The position numbers were made by a program, and so were the translations under genes. A DNA stretch of 64,000 nt from Naasia sp. SYSU D00948. Its GTDB lineage: Bacteria > Actinomycetota > Actinomycetes > Actinomycetales > Microbacteriaceae. Every line of letters starts with the position of its first letter. The stretch's first letter is position 1. The stretch lies in assembly GCF_017916515.1 (NCBI RefSeq), contig NZ_JAFMTA010000001.1:3139107-3203106 (forward strand), written 5' to 3'. The notes under the pieces were generated by a model, which had not been told where the DNA came from, did no database searches, and worked only from the letters and a program-made list of their open reading frames with translations. Positions 1-9,182 of this stretch are shown here, piece after piece.

Positions 1-189
1 GGTGGCCTCTCTGCCGTTCACGACCCGGGTCTCGCGGAACGCGGTCCCCACCGAGATCGGTCCGTCGGTGAGCCGTCTGCTCTCCTTGATGTTGTCGAGG
101 AAGACTGTGGCGCGGGTCGGGTCCGCCAGCACGTCGAAGACATCCTTCGGAGGCCGCGCGATGTGCTCCTCCAACGTGAAACCGCTCAT
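1..189 (-). CDS. SRPBCC family protein, N-terminal part (runs off the window)
   Basis: The minus strand reads from ATG at 189 to the window edge, giving about 63 residues that begin MSGFTLEEHIARPPKDVFDV. The opening strand followed by PxxxVFDVLADPTRATVF is typical of the SRPBCC/polyketide-cyclase fold, which binds hydrophobic ligands in a helix-grip pocket. A purine-rich ribosome site (GAAGGGAG) lies just upstream. The C-terminal half is missing, so the subfamily and ligand cannot be named. Confidence 0.75.
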   Translation of the reverse strand, partial: MSGFTLEEHIARPPKDVFDVLADPTRATVFLDNIKESRRLTDGPISVGTAFRETRVVNGREAT

Positions 190-469
190 GGTCGACGAAC
201 TCCCTTCGCTCCACCCGTCGCAGGGATCACAGGATTCACACCTACCTGCTCCGCGGGCACCGGTCTGCTTGCGGCTGCCGTCGACCGATGATCTCGTCCA
301 CGAGTCGCGCTCCGCAGTGCCTCAGGTCCCGTACGCCGGCGTCGACAGGCGTGGCGAATGCCTCCGCGCGGCTCCACCCGGCGCGAGCCGGCCGGTGCAT
401 CGAGCGAGTGGGATCACCGGGCGGACGCCATGAACCGGACGCCTCATCTGCGGGGAGGATTGAAGGGTC

Positions 470-1498
470 ATGAGAGCCGGCACCGCACCTTCGCGACCCC
501 TCGTCGTCCTGCAGTCCTTCCCCGAGCCGCGGGCGACGACCAACCCCTATGTGGTCATGCTGCGGGACGTCCTGGACCGGACCCCGGGTGTCCACGTCCT
601 CACGTTCTCCTGGCGCCGAGCCCTGACCGCTCGCTACGACGTATTCCATGCGCACTGGCCGGAGATCCTCGTGAGCGGTCAGAGCCCGCTGAAGAAGCTC
701 CTCCGGCAGGGTCTGTTCGTCCTCCTGCTGCTCCGGCTGCGACTGCTGCGGGTACCGCTGGTGCGAACGGTGCACAACCTCGGATTCCCCGAGGGCATCT
801 CCCGCCGGGAGGTCGTCCTGCTGCGCTGGGCGGAGCGTGTGACCGCGCTGCGGATAAGGATCAACGAGGTCACCGAGGTCGACAGCAGCACGCCTGTCGA
901 GACGGTGCTTCACGGGCACTACCGCGACTGGTACGCCCCTCACTCCAGACGGCAGCGGCGCGCCGGTCGGCTCGCCTTCGTCGGGCAGGTGCGCCGGTAC
1001 AAGGGCGTCGACCGGCTCATCGGCGCCTTCAGCGGAACCGCGGACGAGGGGCTGAGCCTGCGCATCGCGGGCAGGCCGACGAGCGACGACGTGGCCGAGC
1101 AGTTGCGAGCGGCGGCGGCCGGGGACCCGCGCATCAGCCTTTCCCTCGCCTTCCTTTCCGACAGCGACCTAGTCGCCGAAGTCACCGAGGCCGAACTCGT
1201 CGTCCTCCCGTACCGGGAGATGCACAACTCCGGTGGGGTCCTGGCCGCGCTGTCATTGAGCACGCCGGTGCTCGTGCCGGACAACGAGGTCAACCGGCGC
1301 CTTGCCGACGAGGTCGGGCCGGGCTGGATACATACCTTCCTGCCCCCGCTCTCCGCAACGGATCTGACCGGAGCTCTCGCAGCGGTGCGTGCGGAACCAC
1401 CGGCGGGTGAGCCGGACCTGTCCCGGCGCGAGTGGACAGAAGTCGGCACCGCGCACCTCAGGGCCTACAAGCGCGCCCGCACCGCCGTACGACGCTGA
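470..1498 (+). CDS. GT4-like glycosyltransferase
   Basis: This 342-residue protein has the two-Rossmann (GT-B) layout. The N-terminal half carries HAHWPEIL and TVHNLGFPEG. The C-terminal half opens with LAFVGQVRRYKGVDRLI, the usual nucleotide-sugar domain start of GT4 enzymes, and continues with VVLPYREMHNSGG, where the donor loop lies. It should transfer a sugar from a nucleotide donor during cell-surface polysaccharide or glycolipid synthesis; donor and acceptor cannot be read from sequence. GGGGAGG and GAAGGG precede the ATG. It converges on the two-domain GT2 gene, so the two probably serve one surface-glycan pathway. There is no signal peptide; a short hydrophobic stretch (LLLLRLRLLRVPLV) may give peripheral membrane contact. 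Confidence 0.8.
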   Translation: MRAGTAPSRPLVVLQSFPEPRATTNPYVVMLRDVLDRTPGVHVLTFSWRRALTARYDVFHAHWPEILVSGQSPLKKLLRQGLFVLLLLRLRLLRVPLVRTVHNLGFPEGISRREVVLLRWAERVTALRIRINEVTEVDSSTPVETVLHGHYRDWYAPHSRRQRRAGRLAFVGQVRRYKGVDRLIGAFSGTADEGLSLRIAGRPTSDDVAEQLRAAAAGDPRISLSLAFLSDSDLVAEVTEAELVVLPYREMHNSGGVLAALSLSTPVLVPDNEVNRRLADEVGPGWIHTFLPPLSATDLTGALAAVRAEPPAGEPDLSRREWTEVGTAHLRAYKRARTAVRR

Positions 1499-1565
1499 GT
1501 CACTCCCCCAGCCGACCACATTCAGCTTCCGGCGGGACGAACGGCGGCAGGCCACGGCCGATGAG

Positions 1566-3581
1566 TCAGCGCGTCCTGATGCCGCCGATCCGCCAGCGGC
1601 GGCCGTCCCGGGCGTATTCCTCGTACACCACGCCGAGACCGGCCCCGATCATGCCGATACCGCGGAAGATGGAGCGAGCCCCTCCTGCCTGGTGTCCTTC
1701 AGACCCGGTAGCCAGGCCCAGCACCCAGCGGGCCCCGCCCCCGCCGAGCCGCAGCAGGCCGCGCAGCACGCTCTGGATCCGGATGCGAAGCCGCGCAGCC
1801 GCGGCCGCGGTCAGCCGAAGCTCGGTCAGCACGGCGGCGTTTCCATGGCTCCACGCTCGGGTGAGCACCCACCGGCGGGTGAGCCGCCCGACTGGGACGA
1901 GGTCTACCGCTGCCGATTCGTCGCACCAGACCATGCGCGCGCCGGCGTGCACGAGCGAGCGGCTGAACAGCGTGTCCTCTCCCGCCGCCAGTCCCAGAGC
2001 GGCATCGAAGCGTGTGCCCGCGGCGCGGACCTGAGCCAGATCGAGGAGCAGGTTGCCGGCTGCGGCGACGTCGATCTCGGTCCCGGTCGGCATGCGGCGG
2101 CGCACGAAGAAATCTCCGGCGAGGATCCACGGGTCGACCGGGCCGGTGTAGTCGGGGAGGATCCGTCCCGACACAGCGGCAGCGCCGGAGCCGGCCCACG
2201 TGCGCAGCAGGGCGGCCAGCCAGTCTATGCAAGGCCACTCGTCGTCGTCGATGAAGGCGAGCAGCCGGGAAGCCGCCGCCTCATCGAGCGCCCGGTTGCG
2301 CACAGCAGCGATCCCTGGCGTCGCCTCCACCACATAGCGCACTTCCGAAACGGCCGCCGCCACGGCGGCGGCCGAGCGAGCCGGGTCATTGTCGACGACC
2401 AGGATCTCGGCGGTGTACTGACCCCCGGCCGTCACCTCGGCCACCTGATCCAGCAGCTGCGGCAGCAGATCGCGCAACTCATTCGGACGGCCGAAGGTTG
2501 GCACGGCGACGGTCACCCTCACCGGGCCGGCATCGGGCGAACGGCGAGCCGATGGCAGCGCGGCTCGTTCCGTCGCGCCTTGAATCAAATCGCCGCGAGC
2601 GGGCGCGTGTTGCACGCGGACGGAGCGGGATGCAGTCTGCCGGACCAGCGCCACGAGGGCGATGCCGAGTCCCTCCAAGCTCCCACGCACGGCCGCCACC
2701 AGCGGCTTGGGCGAGTGCAGGAGCTGACGCCGTCCGCCACGCAGCAGGATCTCCCAGCTGACGCGGGGGGTGCGGACGATCCACTTGAGCAGCTGGCGGC
2801 GGGGAAGGTTGCGCGCGGCGAAGAGCAGGCGGTTGCGGCAGTTGTAGCGGTAGTAGAGGTCCGACTTCGCGCCGCCCTCCCGCGTCCCCTGCGTGCCGCC
2901 CTCGTCGTGAACGGCGACGAGATCTGAGCGGACGACGAGAGATCCTCCGGCCGCGAGCGCACGGTGACTCAGATCCACGTCCTCCCAGTAGAGGAAGTAC
3001 CCCTCGTCGTAGCCGCCGTCCAGCCGGTCGATCATCTCCGCGGATACGACCAGGCAGGCGCCCGTCAACCATTCCTCCACAGGGCCGCGCGATCGGGTGG
3101 GACTGTGAGGCGCAGCCGTCCGGCCGTCGTCCAGGCCCAGGGTCGACCCTTCAAACACCGTCACGCCCGCGGAATTGACGATCCGCGGCGCGATGACGGC
3201 GAGCGGGTCGGCCAAGCTCGCGAGTCGAAGCTCCTCGAGCACATCGGGAGGCACCGAGGCATCGGGATTGAGGCAGCAGAATGTCGCGCATCCCAGCTCC
3301 CGTGCCCGAGCGAACCCCGCGTTGGTCGCCGCGCCGAAACCACGGTTGTCCGGCAGCGTCACCAGGTCCCAGCCCTGCTCGGCGGCCAGAGCGGTGACCT
3401 CCCCGCGCTCCTCGACGGTGCTGCGGTTGTCCACCACGACGACGCGCACGTGGGCGCCCAGCTCACTCGCGGCTGCAAGATACTGCCGCAGCAGGGGGCT
3501 GGAGCCGTAGTTCACGACGACCAAACCCATGTCGTGAGTGCCATCGTGCTCGGCCTCGCCTCGGTTGGGCGGGGACATCAC
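1566..3581 (-). CDS. Two-domain GT2-GT2 glycosyltransferase
   Basis: This 671-residue protein contains two complete GT-A family 2 domains. Domain 1 (about 18-290) has VVVNYGSS, VVVDNRS, NRGFGAATNAGF, NPDAS in the metal/donor position and WEDVDLSHR, the pattern of rhamnosyl-transferase-like enzymes. Domain 2 (about 355-600) has VAVPTFGRPNEL, LVVDNDP, TPGIAAVRN, the metal-binding FIDDDEWP and GEDTLFS. A short linker joins them. Such fusions usually add two sugars in sequence to a surface polysaccharide. The longest start is GTG-ATG at 3581/3578. An internal ATG at 3530 (MGLVVVNYG) lies right at the first strand and is also possible. Neither start has a clear ribosome site. Confidence 0.8.
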   Translation of the reverse strand: MMSPPNRGEAEHDGTHDMGLVVVNYGSSPLLRQYLAAASELGAHVRVVVVDNRSTVEERGEVTALAAEQGWDLVTLPDNRGFGAATNAGFARARELGCATFCCLNPDASVPPDVLEELRLASLADPLAVIAPRIVNSAGVTVFEGSTLGLDDGRTAAPHSPTRSRGPVEEWLTGACLVVSAEMIDRLDGGYDEGYFLYWEDVDLSHRALAAGGSLVVRSDLVAVHDEGGTQGTREGGAKSDLYYRYNCRNRLLFAARNLPRRQLLKWIVRTPRVSWEILLRGGRRQLLHSPKPLVAAVRGSLEGLGIALVALVRQTASRSVRVQHAPARGDLIQGATERAALPSARRSPDAGPVRVTVAVPTFGRPNELRDLLPQLLDQVAEVTAGGQYTAEILVVDNDPARSAAAVAAAVSEVRYVVEATPGIAAVRNRALDEAAASRLLAFIDDDEWPCIDWLAALLRTWAGSGAAAVSGRILPDYTGPVDPWILAGDFFVRRRMPTGTEIDVAAAGNLLLDLAQVRAAGTRFDAALGLAAGEDTLFSRSLVHAGARMVWCDESAAVDLVPVGRLTRRWVLTRAWSHGNAAVLTELRLTAAAAARLRIRIQSVLRGLLRLGGGGARWVLGLATGSEGHQAGGARSIFRGIGMIGAGLGVVYEEYARDGRRWRIGGIRTR

Positions 3582-3802
3582 GCCGACACGCTAACGACAT
3601 CGACAGGGTTCTCTGTGCTCTCGTCCACAGTACGCAGGAGGTACACCGGATGGAGACCTGGTCCAGGACGGGCTTCCGGCCGACAATGCTCCCGGGACGT
3701 CCAGGTGCCCGCGGCGGGGTCGCGGTCTTGCGGAGGCATCCCCGCGGTGCGATCCTGCACTCGACTCCCCAGCTGTGGATCCTCCGGTCAGGAGAGTGGC
3801 AG

Positions 3803-6424
3803 ATGGTCACACCCGGCCCAGCGGTACCTCTCGACGCCCCGGACGCACTCGTCCTCGAGCTCCCGCAGCTGTCGGCTCGGGACATCGCCCTCGTCGGCGG
3901 CAAGGCGGCGAACCTCGGCGAGCTGATCCGTGCCGGGTTCGACGTGCCGCCCGGCTTCTGCATCACCACGAAGGCCTACCGGAGCGCGGTGCGGGGAACG
4001 GCGGTCGAGGCGGGGAGCAGCGTGGACGCGTCGGCCGCGCGCGCAGCAGTGCTCGGCGCAGCCTTCCCCCGGGCGGTGGCCGACGCCGTGCGCGACGCGT
4101 ACGCCCGCCTGGTGTCCGGCGGCGACGGCCGGGTCGCGGTGCGCTCGTCGGCCACCGCGGAAGACCTCCCCGGCGCGAGCTTCGCCGGGCAGCAGGACAC
4201 GTACCTCGACGTGACCGGCATCGACGATGTGCTCGACGCCGTGCAGCGCTGCTGGGCCTCGCTCTGGACCGACCGCGCGGTCTCCTATCGCGCCGCCCAG
4301 GGCATCGACGGCGCCGGGGTCGCGCTGGCCGTGGTCGTGCAGCGCATGGTGGACGCCCAGTCCGCGGGGGTGCTCTTCACGGCCGATCCCGTGACGGGCC
4401 GCCGGCGACAGGCCGTGATCGACGCGGCGCGCGGACTCGGCGACGCCGTGGTGTCCGGCGCCGTCGATCCCGACCACTTCGTCGTCGACACCGGAAGCGG
4501 ACGGATCCTCGACCGGCGACGTGGCGGCTCCGGCGACGAGCCGGCCAGCTTGACGGACGCGCAGGTGCGAGCTCTGGCGTCGCTCGGCGACCGCGTCGAG
4601 AAGGCCTTCGGCAGCCCGCAGGACATCGAGTGGGCGGTGGACGCGGACGGGCACATCTGGCTGACGCAGTCCCGGCCGATCACCACGCTGTTCCCGGTCC
4701 CGGTGCGAACGGCGCCGCTGCCCGCCGACGACATCCGCGTCTACTTCTGCATCAGCCTCGCGCAGGGCCTCCACCGGCCCATCACGCCCATGGGGATCGC
4801 GGCCTTCCGGCTGATCGGGTCCGGATTCCTGGATCTCGTCGGTCGCGCGCCCGCTCCGATCACCGACGGCCCGGACGGCTTCGCGGTCGGGGGCGAGCGG
4901 ATCTTCATCGACGCGACGCCCGTGGTGCGTTCAGCGGTAGGCCGGGAGATCCTGCCCAGGGCGCTGGACGTGATGGAGGCACGGTCGGCCGTCGTGCTTC
5001 GACGGCTCTTCACGAACAGCCGCTTCTCGGTGCAGCCGGGGTCCCGGCGCCGTCTCGTGCGACCCGCGCTGCGGCTCGCCGCGCGGATCCGGCTGCCGTT
5101 CGTCGTCGGACAGGCACTTCTCAACCCGGCGGCTGCTCAGCGCCGGGTCCGGCGGCTCGCGGAGGAGGTCCGGAGCAGCAGGGTTCCGGCGCAGGGCGAC
5201 ATCCCGGCGCGAGTCGACGCGGTCGTCGACCTGCTCGTCCGCTCGGTGCCGCTCGCACCGCGCGCCCTTCCCGGTGCGGCAGTGGGCTTCGCCCTGCTCG
5301 GGCTCGCCGCCCGCCTGCTGCGAGGCTCGACGAGGTCCGGCGACCTGCAGACCGTGCTCCGCAGCGTGCCCGACAACGTGACCACGGAGATGGATCTGGA
5401 CCTGTGGCGCGTCGCGGTGCGCGTGCGGAAGGACCCGGAGTCGGCGTCCGCGCTCGCCTCGCGGACCCCTCGCGGGCTCGCCGACGACTATCGAACGGGC
5501 CTTCTTCCGGCCGTTCTGCACCGGGGCATGACGGGGTTCCTGGGTCGCTACGGTCAGCGCGCCGTCGCGGAGATCGACCTCGGCGTGCCCCGGTGGTCGG
5601 AGGATCCCGCGCACCTCTTCGGTGTGCTGTCCGGCTACCTTCGGCTGCCCCCGGACGCGGCCACGCCGGAACAGCACTTCGAGGACGGCGCGCGCGACGC
5701 CACCGCCATGATCGCCACCCTGGTCCGCCGCGCTCGGCGGCGCGGCCGCCTTCGTGCCGCTGCCGTCCGGTTCTGTCTGCGGCGCGCCCGCGCGCTCGTC
5801 GGGATCCGAGAGATGCCGAAGTTCCTCATCATCACCGTTCTCAGCCGGGCGCGTGCGGCGCTGCTCGAGATCGGTGGCCGGCTGGCGGACGACGGCCGCA
5901 TGGCTCAGGCGGAGGACGTCTTCTTCCTGGATTTCGACGAGGTGAAGCGCGCGGCCGAGGGGGCGGACCTCCGTCCGACCGTGAGCGAGCGGAGGGACCG
6001 CTACGACGCCGAGCTGCGGCGTCGGCACGTGCCGCGTGTCCTGCTGTCCGATGGGACGGAGCTCGAGGCCCTCGGATCCGCCGCCGAGGCCGAGGCAGGG
6101 GCGCTTCGCGGGACGCCCGCGTCGACCGGGACCGTCACCGCGCCGGCGCGCGTCGTCCTGGACCCGGTCGGCGCTCGCCTGGAGCCCGGCGAGATCCTGG
6201 TCGCTCCCTCCACCGACCCCGGCTGGACGCCGCTCTTCCTCACGGCCGGCGGGCTCGTGATGGAGATGGGCGGCGCCAACAGCCACGGCGCGGTCGTCGC
6301 TCGCGAGTACGGCATCCCCGCGGTGGTGGGAGTGCCGGGCGCGACCGAGTCCATCACGACCGGCGACGAGGTGACCGTCGACGGAGCCGGCGGCGTTGTC
6401 ACCCTTGCTGCCGGCGCCGGCTGA
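3803..6424 (+). CDS. PEP-utilizing phosphotransferase, rifampicin-phosphotransferase (Rph)-like
   Basis: This 873-residue protein has the Rph/PEP-synthase arrangement: an N-terminal ATP-grasp (PEP/pyruvate-binding) domain of about 310 residues starting LVGGKAANLGELIRAGFDVP and ending QSRPITTL, a long helical middle region of about 400 residues, and a C-terminal swivelling phosphohistidine domain with TDPGWTPLF and SHGAVVAREYGIPAVVG. The predicted catalytic His is residue 828, close to the His of known rifampin phosphotransferases, and overall length also fits. Those enzymes inactivate rifamycins by phosphorylation using ATP. The start at 3803 is chosen because GGAGAG sits just upstream; longer in-frame starts (3650) have no such site. 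The rifamycin-associated element known upstream of some rph genes was not seen. A phosphotransferase with another substrate remains possible. Confidence 0.75.
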   Translation: MVTPGPAVPLDAPDALVLELPQLSARDIALVGGKAANLGELIRAGFDVPPGFCITTKAYRSAVRGTAVEAGSSVDASAARAAVLGAAFPRAVADAVRDAYARLVSGGDGRVAVRSSATAEDLPGASFAGQQDTYLDVTGIDDVLDAVQRCWASLWTDRAVSYRAAQGIDGAGVALAVVVQRMVDAQSAGVLFTADPVTGRRRQAVIDAARGLGDAVVSGAVDPDHFVVDTGSGRILDRRRGGSGDEPASLTDAQVRALASLGDRVEKAFGSPQDIEWAVDADGHIWLTQSRPITTLFPVPVRTAPLPADDIRVYFCISLAQGLHRPITPMGIAAFRLIGSGFLDLVGRAPAPITDGPDGFAVGGERIFIDATPVVRSAVGREILPRALDVMEARSAVVLRRLFTNSRFSVQPGSRRRLVRPALRLAARIRLPFVVGQALLNPAAAQRRVRRLAEEVRSSRVPAQGDIPARVDAVVDLLVRSVPLAPRALPGAAVGFALLGLAARLLRGSTRSGDLQTVLRSVPDNVTTEMDLDLWRVAVRVRKDPESASALASRTPRGLADDYRTGLLPAVLHRGMTGFLGRYGQRAVAEIDLGVPRWSEDPAHLFGVLSGYLRLPPDAATPEQHFEDGARDATAMIATLVRRARRRGRLRAAAVRFCLRRARALVGIREMPKFLIITVLSRARAALLEIGGRLADDGRMAQAEDVFFLDFDEVKRAAEGADLRPTVSERRDRYDAELRRRHVPRVLLSDGTELEALGSAAEAEAGALRGTPASTGTVTAPARVVLDPVGARLEPGEILVAPSTDPGWTPLFLTAGGLVMEMGGANSHGAVVAREYGIPAVVGVPGATESITTGDEVTVDGAGGVVTLAAGAG

Positions 6425-6514
6425 CCGGCGTCTTCCACAGGACCATCGGCACTACCCGGCAGGCTCGGTGGTCGGCTTCCGTCGACCGCAGGTTGTGTCC
6501 GAGAGGGGTCGAGT

Positions 6515-7198
6515 ATGTCGCAGGAGCCCGATGCGGGGAGCACCTCCGGAGCCGGCTGCGACACGTCGGACATGATCCTGGTGCACGGCCTGCTCCGTCA
6601 CGTCTACCAGGCAGCCCCCGAGCTCATCGCACAGGTTCCGGACGGGGACACGGTCCGAGCCGGGGCCGTGGCCGATCACCTGGAATTCCTGAACCGATTC
6701 CTGCACAACCATCACCGGTCGGAGGACCTCGTGCTGTGGGACGAGCTCGCAGCGAGGAGTCCGGGGTGCGCTCTCCACGTCGGGCTGATGAAGCGGCAGC
6801 ACGAGGGGGTCGCGGACGTGATCGGCCGGATGGAGCCTGTGATCGCGAGCTGGCGTTCGAGCGGATCGACCGCGGACCGGGAACGCATCGGCGAGCTCCT
6901 GCAGGAGCTGAACGGCCTCCTCTTCCACCATCTCGGTGACGAGGAGACGAGGATCCTCCCGGTGATCTCGGCCACCTGGACGCAGGAGGAGTGGGAGCGA
7001 CTCGGCAAACATGCGCAGAAGGGCATGCAGCCGAAGCAGCTCATGGTCGTGATCGGCTTCATGCTCGAATCGATGACGCCGGAGCAGCGGGACGAACTGC
7101 TCCGCAGCGCGCCCAAGGTGATGCGCGTCGTCTATCGCCTGTACGGTCGGCGCGTGTTCCGCTCCTATCGGTCACGCGCTTACGGGCTCACCTCCTGA
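6515..7198 (+). CDS. Hemerythrin HHE domain protein
   Basis: This 227-residue helical protein has the His/Glu pattern of a hemerythrin di-iron four-helix bundle: an early His (ILVHGLLRH), HNHHRSEDLVLWDEL, LMKRQHEGV and HHLGDEETRILPV. These ligands would hold a non-heme di-iron site that binds oxygen or nitric oxide, or senses redox state. The C-terminal third (SMTPEQRDELL, VMRVVYRLYGRRVF) is an added helical part found in actinobacterial members. GAGAGGGG precedes the ATG. It lies 90 bases after the phosphotransferase on the same strand and may share its transcript. A hairpin follows it. Confidence 0.8.
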   Translation: MSQEPDAGSTSGAGCDTSDMILVHGLLRHVYQAAPELIAQVPDGDTVRAGAVADHLEFLNRFLHNHHRSEDLVLWDELAARSPGCALHVGLMKRQHEGVADVIGRMEPVIASWRSSGSTADRERIGELLQELNGLLFHHLGDEETRILPVISATWTQEEWERLGKHAQKGMQPKQLMVVIGFMLESMTPEQRDELLRSAPKVMRVVYRLYGRRVFRSYRSRAYGLTS

Positions 7199-7265
7199 GC
7201 GGGAGGCCGAGATCGCGGCCGCGGAGCCGCGAGCGCCGGGATTGCGTTGATTCGACGGGGGGCGG

Positions 7266-7300
7266 CACGAGGACCCCTCGCAGCGCGAGAGGCCCTCGTG
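7266..7300. terminator. Hairpin between convergent genes
   Basis: An outer stem CACGAGG/CCTCGTG encloses an inner stem CCTCGC/GCGAGAGG around a 3-base loop. It lies between the ends of the hemerythrin gene (plus) and the SRPBCC gene (minus) and probably terminates both. There is no long T run, which is normal for high-GC actinobacteria. Confidence 0.5.
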
Positions 7301-7331
7301 GGGATGCCTCGATCGGCCCCAGCCGCCCGAC

Positions 7332-8114
7332 TCAGTAGCGGTCGGGGCTGTCGCCTCGCAGTGTCGGATCGACGTCAGGGTCGCGGACATCCGTCATGAG
7401 AGGCTCGTCGACCGAGCCCGGCGTGCCTGCCGCCCCGGTGATGTCCTCCTCCGCCACCGTCACGGTGTCGACCGGTGTGGTGAGCTCGACGTCGGTCTCG
7501 ACCACCTCGGCGTCCTCCGACTTCTTGCCGGTGGCCGCAGCAGCGACGCCGACGGCGGCAGCGGCAGCGGCGACGCCCGCGGCGACGACCTTGCCGGACA
7601 CGCCCGCCTTGCCCGAGTCGCCGCGAGACGCGTCCGCCTCCTCGACCCCGGGAGTGCCGGGGACGCCTTCGATCGTCCCGCGCCACGCCCCGGAGGCGTA
7701 CCCCTCAGCCTCGATCAGCTCCTTGAAGCGCTCGAGGTCGTTCTTGGTCTGACGCTCGACCACGTTCAGCTTGTCACCGATCTTCTCGACGAGACCCTCG
7801 GGCTCGTACTCGAGGATGAGCCGCACACTGGTCTGCCCGCCGCCGAGGTCCTCGAACGTCACCTCGCCGGCGTTCGTCGCTCCCTCGGTCGCCGCCCAGG
7901 ACACCTTCTTGTCCGGGATCTGCTCGAGGATCTTCGCCTCCCACTTGCGGCGGACCCCGGCGATGTCGGCCACCCACTCCAGCCGGTCGTCGCTCAACTG
8001 GGTGACCTTCTTGATGCCGTTCATGAAGTGCGGGAAGTCCTCGAACTGGGTCCACTGGTTGTAGGCCACGCTGACCGGGACGTTCACCAGGATCCTGTGT
8101 TCGACCTTCGTCAT
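7332..8114 (-). CDS. SRPBCC family protein with Ala-rich C-terminal tail
   Basis: The 260-residue protein starts at ATG 8114, preceded by GAGGGAG. Residues 1-150 form a START/polyketide-cyclase-like SRPBCC domain (VEHRILVNVPVSVAYNQWT, FPHFMNGIKKV, VSWAATEG, SVRLILEYEPEGL). This family binds lipids or aromatic ligands; no catalytic role can be assigned. After residue 165 it changes to a low-complexity tail with a hydrophobic Ala/Val block (VAAGVAAAAAAVGVAAAATG) and then an acidic, Thr-rich end. The hydrophobic block is long enough to touch or cross a membrane. The second SRPBCC gene in this window lies at 1-189. Confidence 0.75.
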   Translation of the reverse strand: MTKVEHRILVNVPVSVAYNQWTQFEDFPHFMNGIKKVTQLSDDRLEWVADIAGVRRKWEAKILEQIPDKKVSWAATEGATNAGEVTFEDLGGGQTSVRLILEYEPEGLVEKIGDKLNVVERQTKNDLERFKELIEAEGYASGAWRGTIEGVPGTPGVEEADASRGDSGKAGVSGKVVAAGVAAAAAAVGVAAAATGKKSEDAEVVETDVELTTPVDTVTVAEEDITGAAGTPGSVDEPLMTDVRDPDVDPTLRGDSPDRY

Positions 8115-8525
8115 GCTGTCTCCCTCGAACTCGTCGGAAATCGGCGGCACATGCCGCCACCGCTTCCGCACGCTACGCCGGAGGGCGCCCTGCGTCAGCC
8201 CCTTGCGCCGCGGGGCAGGCGCGATCCCGAACGCGTAGAGCCGAAAGGCGGCTGCCGGCACGGCTCGGTGCTACTGGTTATGGAGCTTGCTGAGACGCCC
8301 GAGCTCGGCGCGCTCCTCCGAGGTTCCTCTCATGGTCTCTTCGCCCCTTGCTGGAGCTGTGGCGGAAGCGGATACTCACTGGCAGTGAGGCGCCGACCGG
8401 TGAGGTCTGCGAGGCACTTGTGGCGGCACCCGTGAGAAGTGCCGCGAATCTGCTTACCCAGACCGATACCTTTCCCCGAGCGCGCGCCGAACAACCCTCA
8501 TCGCCGGAACACCGAAAGGACCGTC
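8115..8525. other. Divergent intergenic region without a gene
   Basis: This 410-base stretch separates the SRPBCC gene (leftward) from the CHRD gene (rightward) and must hold both promoters. Open frames extend into it but have no ribosome site or recognisable protein. A GAAAGGA ribosome site for the CHRD gene lies at its right end. I see no RNA gene or repeat. Confidence 0.5.
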
Positions 8526-8975
8526 ATGCGCGCACGAACTCTGGCAGCAATGGCTTCTTCACTTGGCGTGGTAGTGGCACTCCTCGTCCCGACGGCGGCG
8601 AATGCCGAGTCGCGGGCGGACTTCCTGCCCTTCTCGTTCACCCGCCTGACCGGTGCCGCGGAAGTCCCAGGTCCCGGCGACCCGGACGGCCGCGGCTTCG
8701 CGTTCGTTCGGTGGAACACCGACAACGGGATGATCTGCTACAACCTCTTCGTCCGGCGGATCGCACCGGCGACTGCGGCACATATCCACGTCGGCGATGA
8801 GAACACGGCGGGTCCTGTCGTGCAGGAGCTGGAGGCCCCTACCGATGGCTACTCGTCCGGCTGCGTGGACAACGACGCGCTCGCCGCAGCGCTCGACGCG
8901 AACCCGGACAACTACTACGTCAATGTCCACAACGCCGAGTACCCGGCAGGGGCGGTACGCGGACAGCTCGACTGA
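8526..8975 (+). CDS. Secreted CHRD domain protein
   Basis: This 149-residue protein starts at ATG 8526 behind GAAAGGA. Residues 1-28 are a Sec signal peptide (MRARTLAAM, a hydrophobic core, then TAANAES with AxA cleavage). The rest is one CHRD (chordin-type) domain: TRLTGAAEVPGPGDPDGRG, the conserved AHIHVGDENTAGPVV and the end NYYVNVHNAEYPAGAVRGQL. CHRD domains are common in secreted bacterial proteins, but their biochemical role is poorly known. Two Cys residues (in MICYN and SGCVDN) could form a disulfide outside the cell. Confidence 0.85.
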   Translation: MRARTLAAMASSLGVVVALLVPTAANAESRADFLPFSFTRLTGAAEVPGPGDPDGRGFAFVRWNTDNGMICYNLFVRRIAPATAAHIHVGDENTAGPVVQELEAPTDGYSSGCVDNDALAAALDANPDNYYVNVHNAEYPAGAVRGQLD

Positions 8976-9182
8976 CGCCTACCGGCCCCGATGGGCGGGA
9001 AGCGGTCCTCGGGCAGGAGCCGAAGGACCGCCAGGACGACGACGGAACCCGGACCCCGGGTCCACCGCTCGTCGTGACGGTCGCTCCCAGGATCGCGAGG
9101 ACACTGAGCGCGCCATCTGCAACACCGTCAACTCATCGAGGATGTTGCATTGACCGCTCGAACCCGCCGCCGGTTCACGTCC

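Noticed and set aside
2..433. Plus-strand open frame at the window start
   Set aside because: The opposite strand codes an SRPBCC N-terminus with a good ribosome site; the plus frame is its mirror.
3582..3802. Rifamycin-associated element upstream of the Rph-like gene
   Set aside because: No inverted repeat resembling the known element was found in the upstream bases.
4931..6286. Long minus-strand open frames across the phosphotransferase gene
   Set aside because: They are antisense shadows typical of high-GC coding sequence, with no domain or ribosome site.
9117..9148. Operator-like inverted repeat TGCAACA/TGTTGCA before the attachment site
   Set aside because: Only 7-bp arms with an 18-base spacer and no gene start nearby; could be chance.
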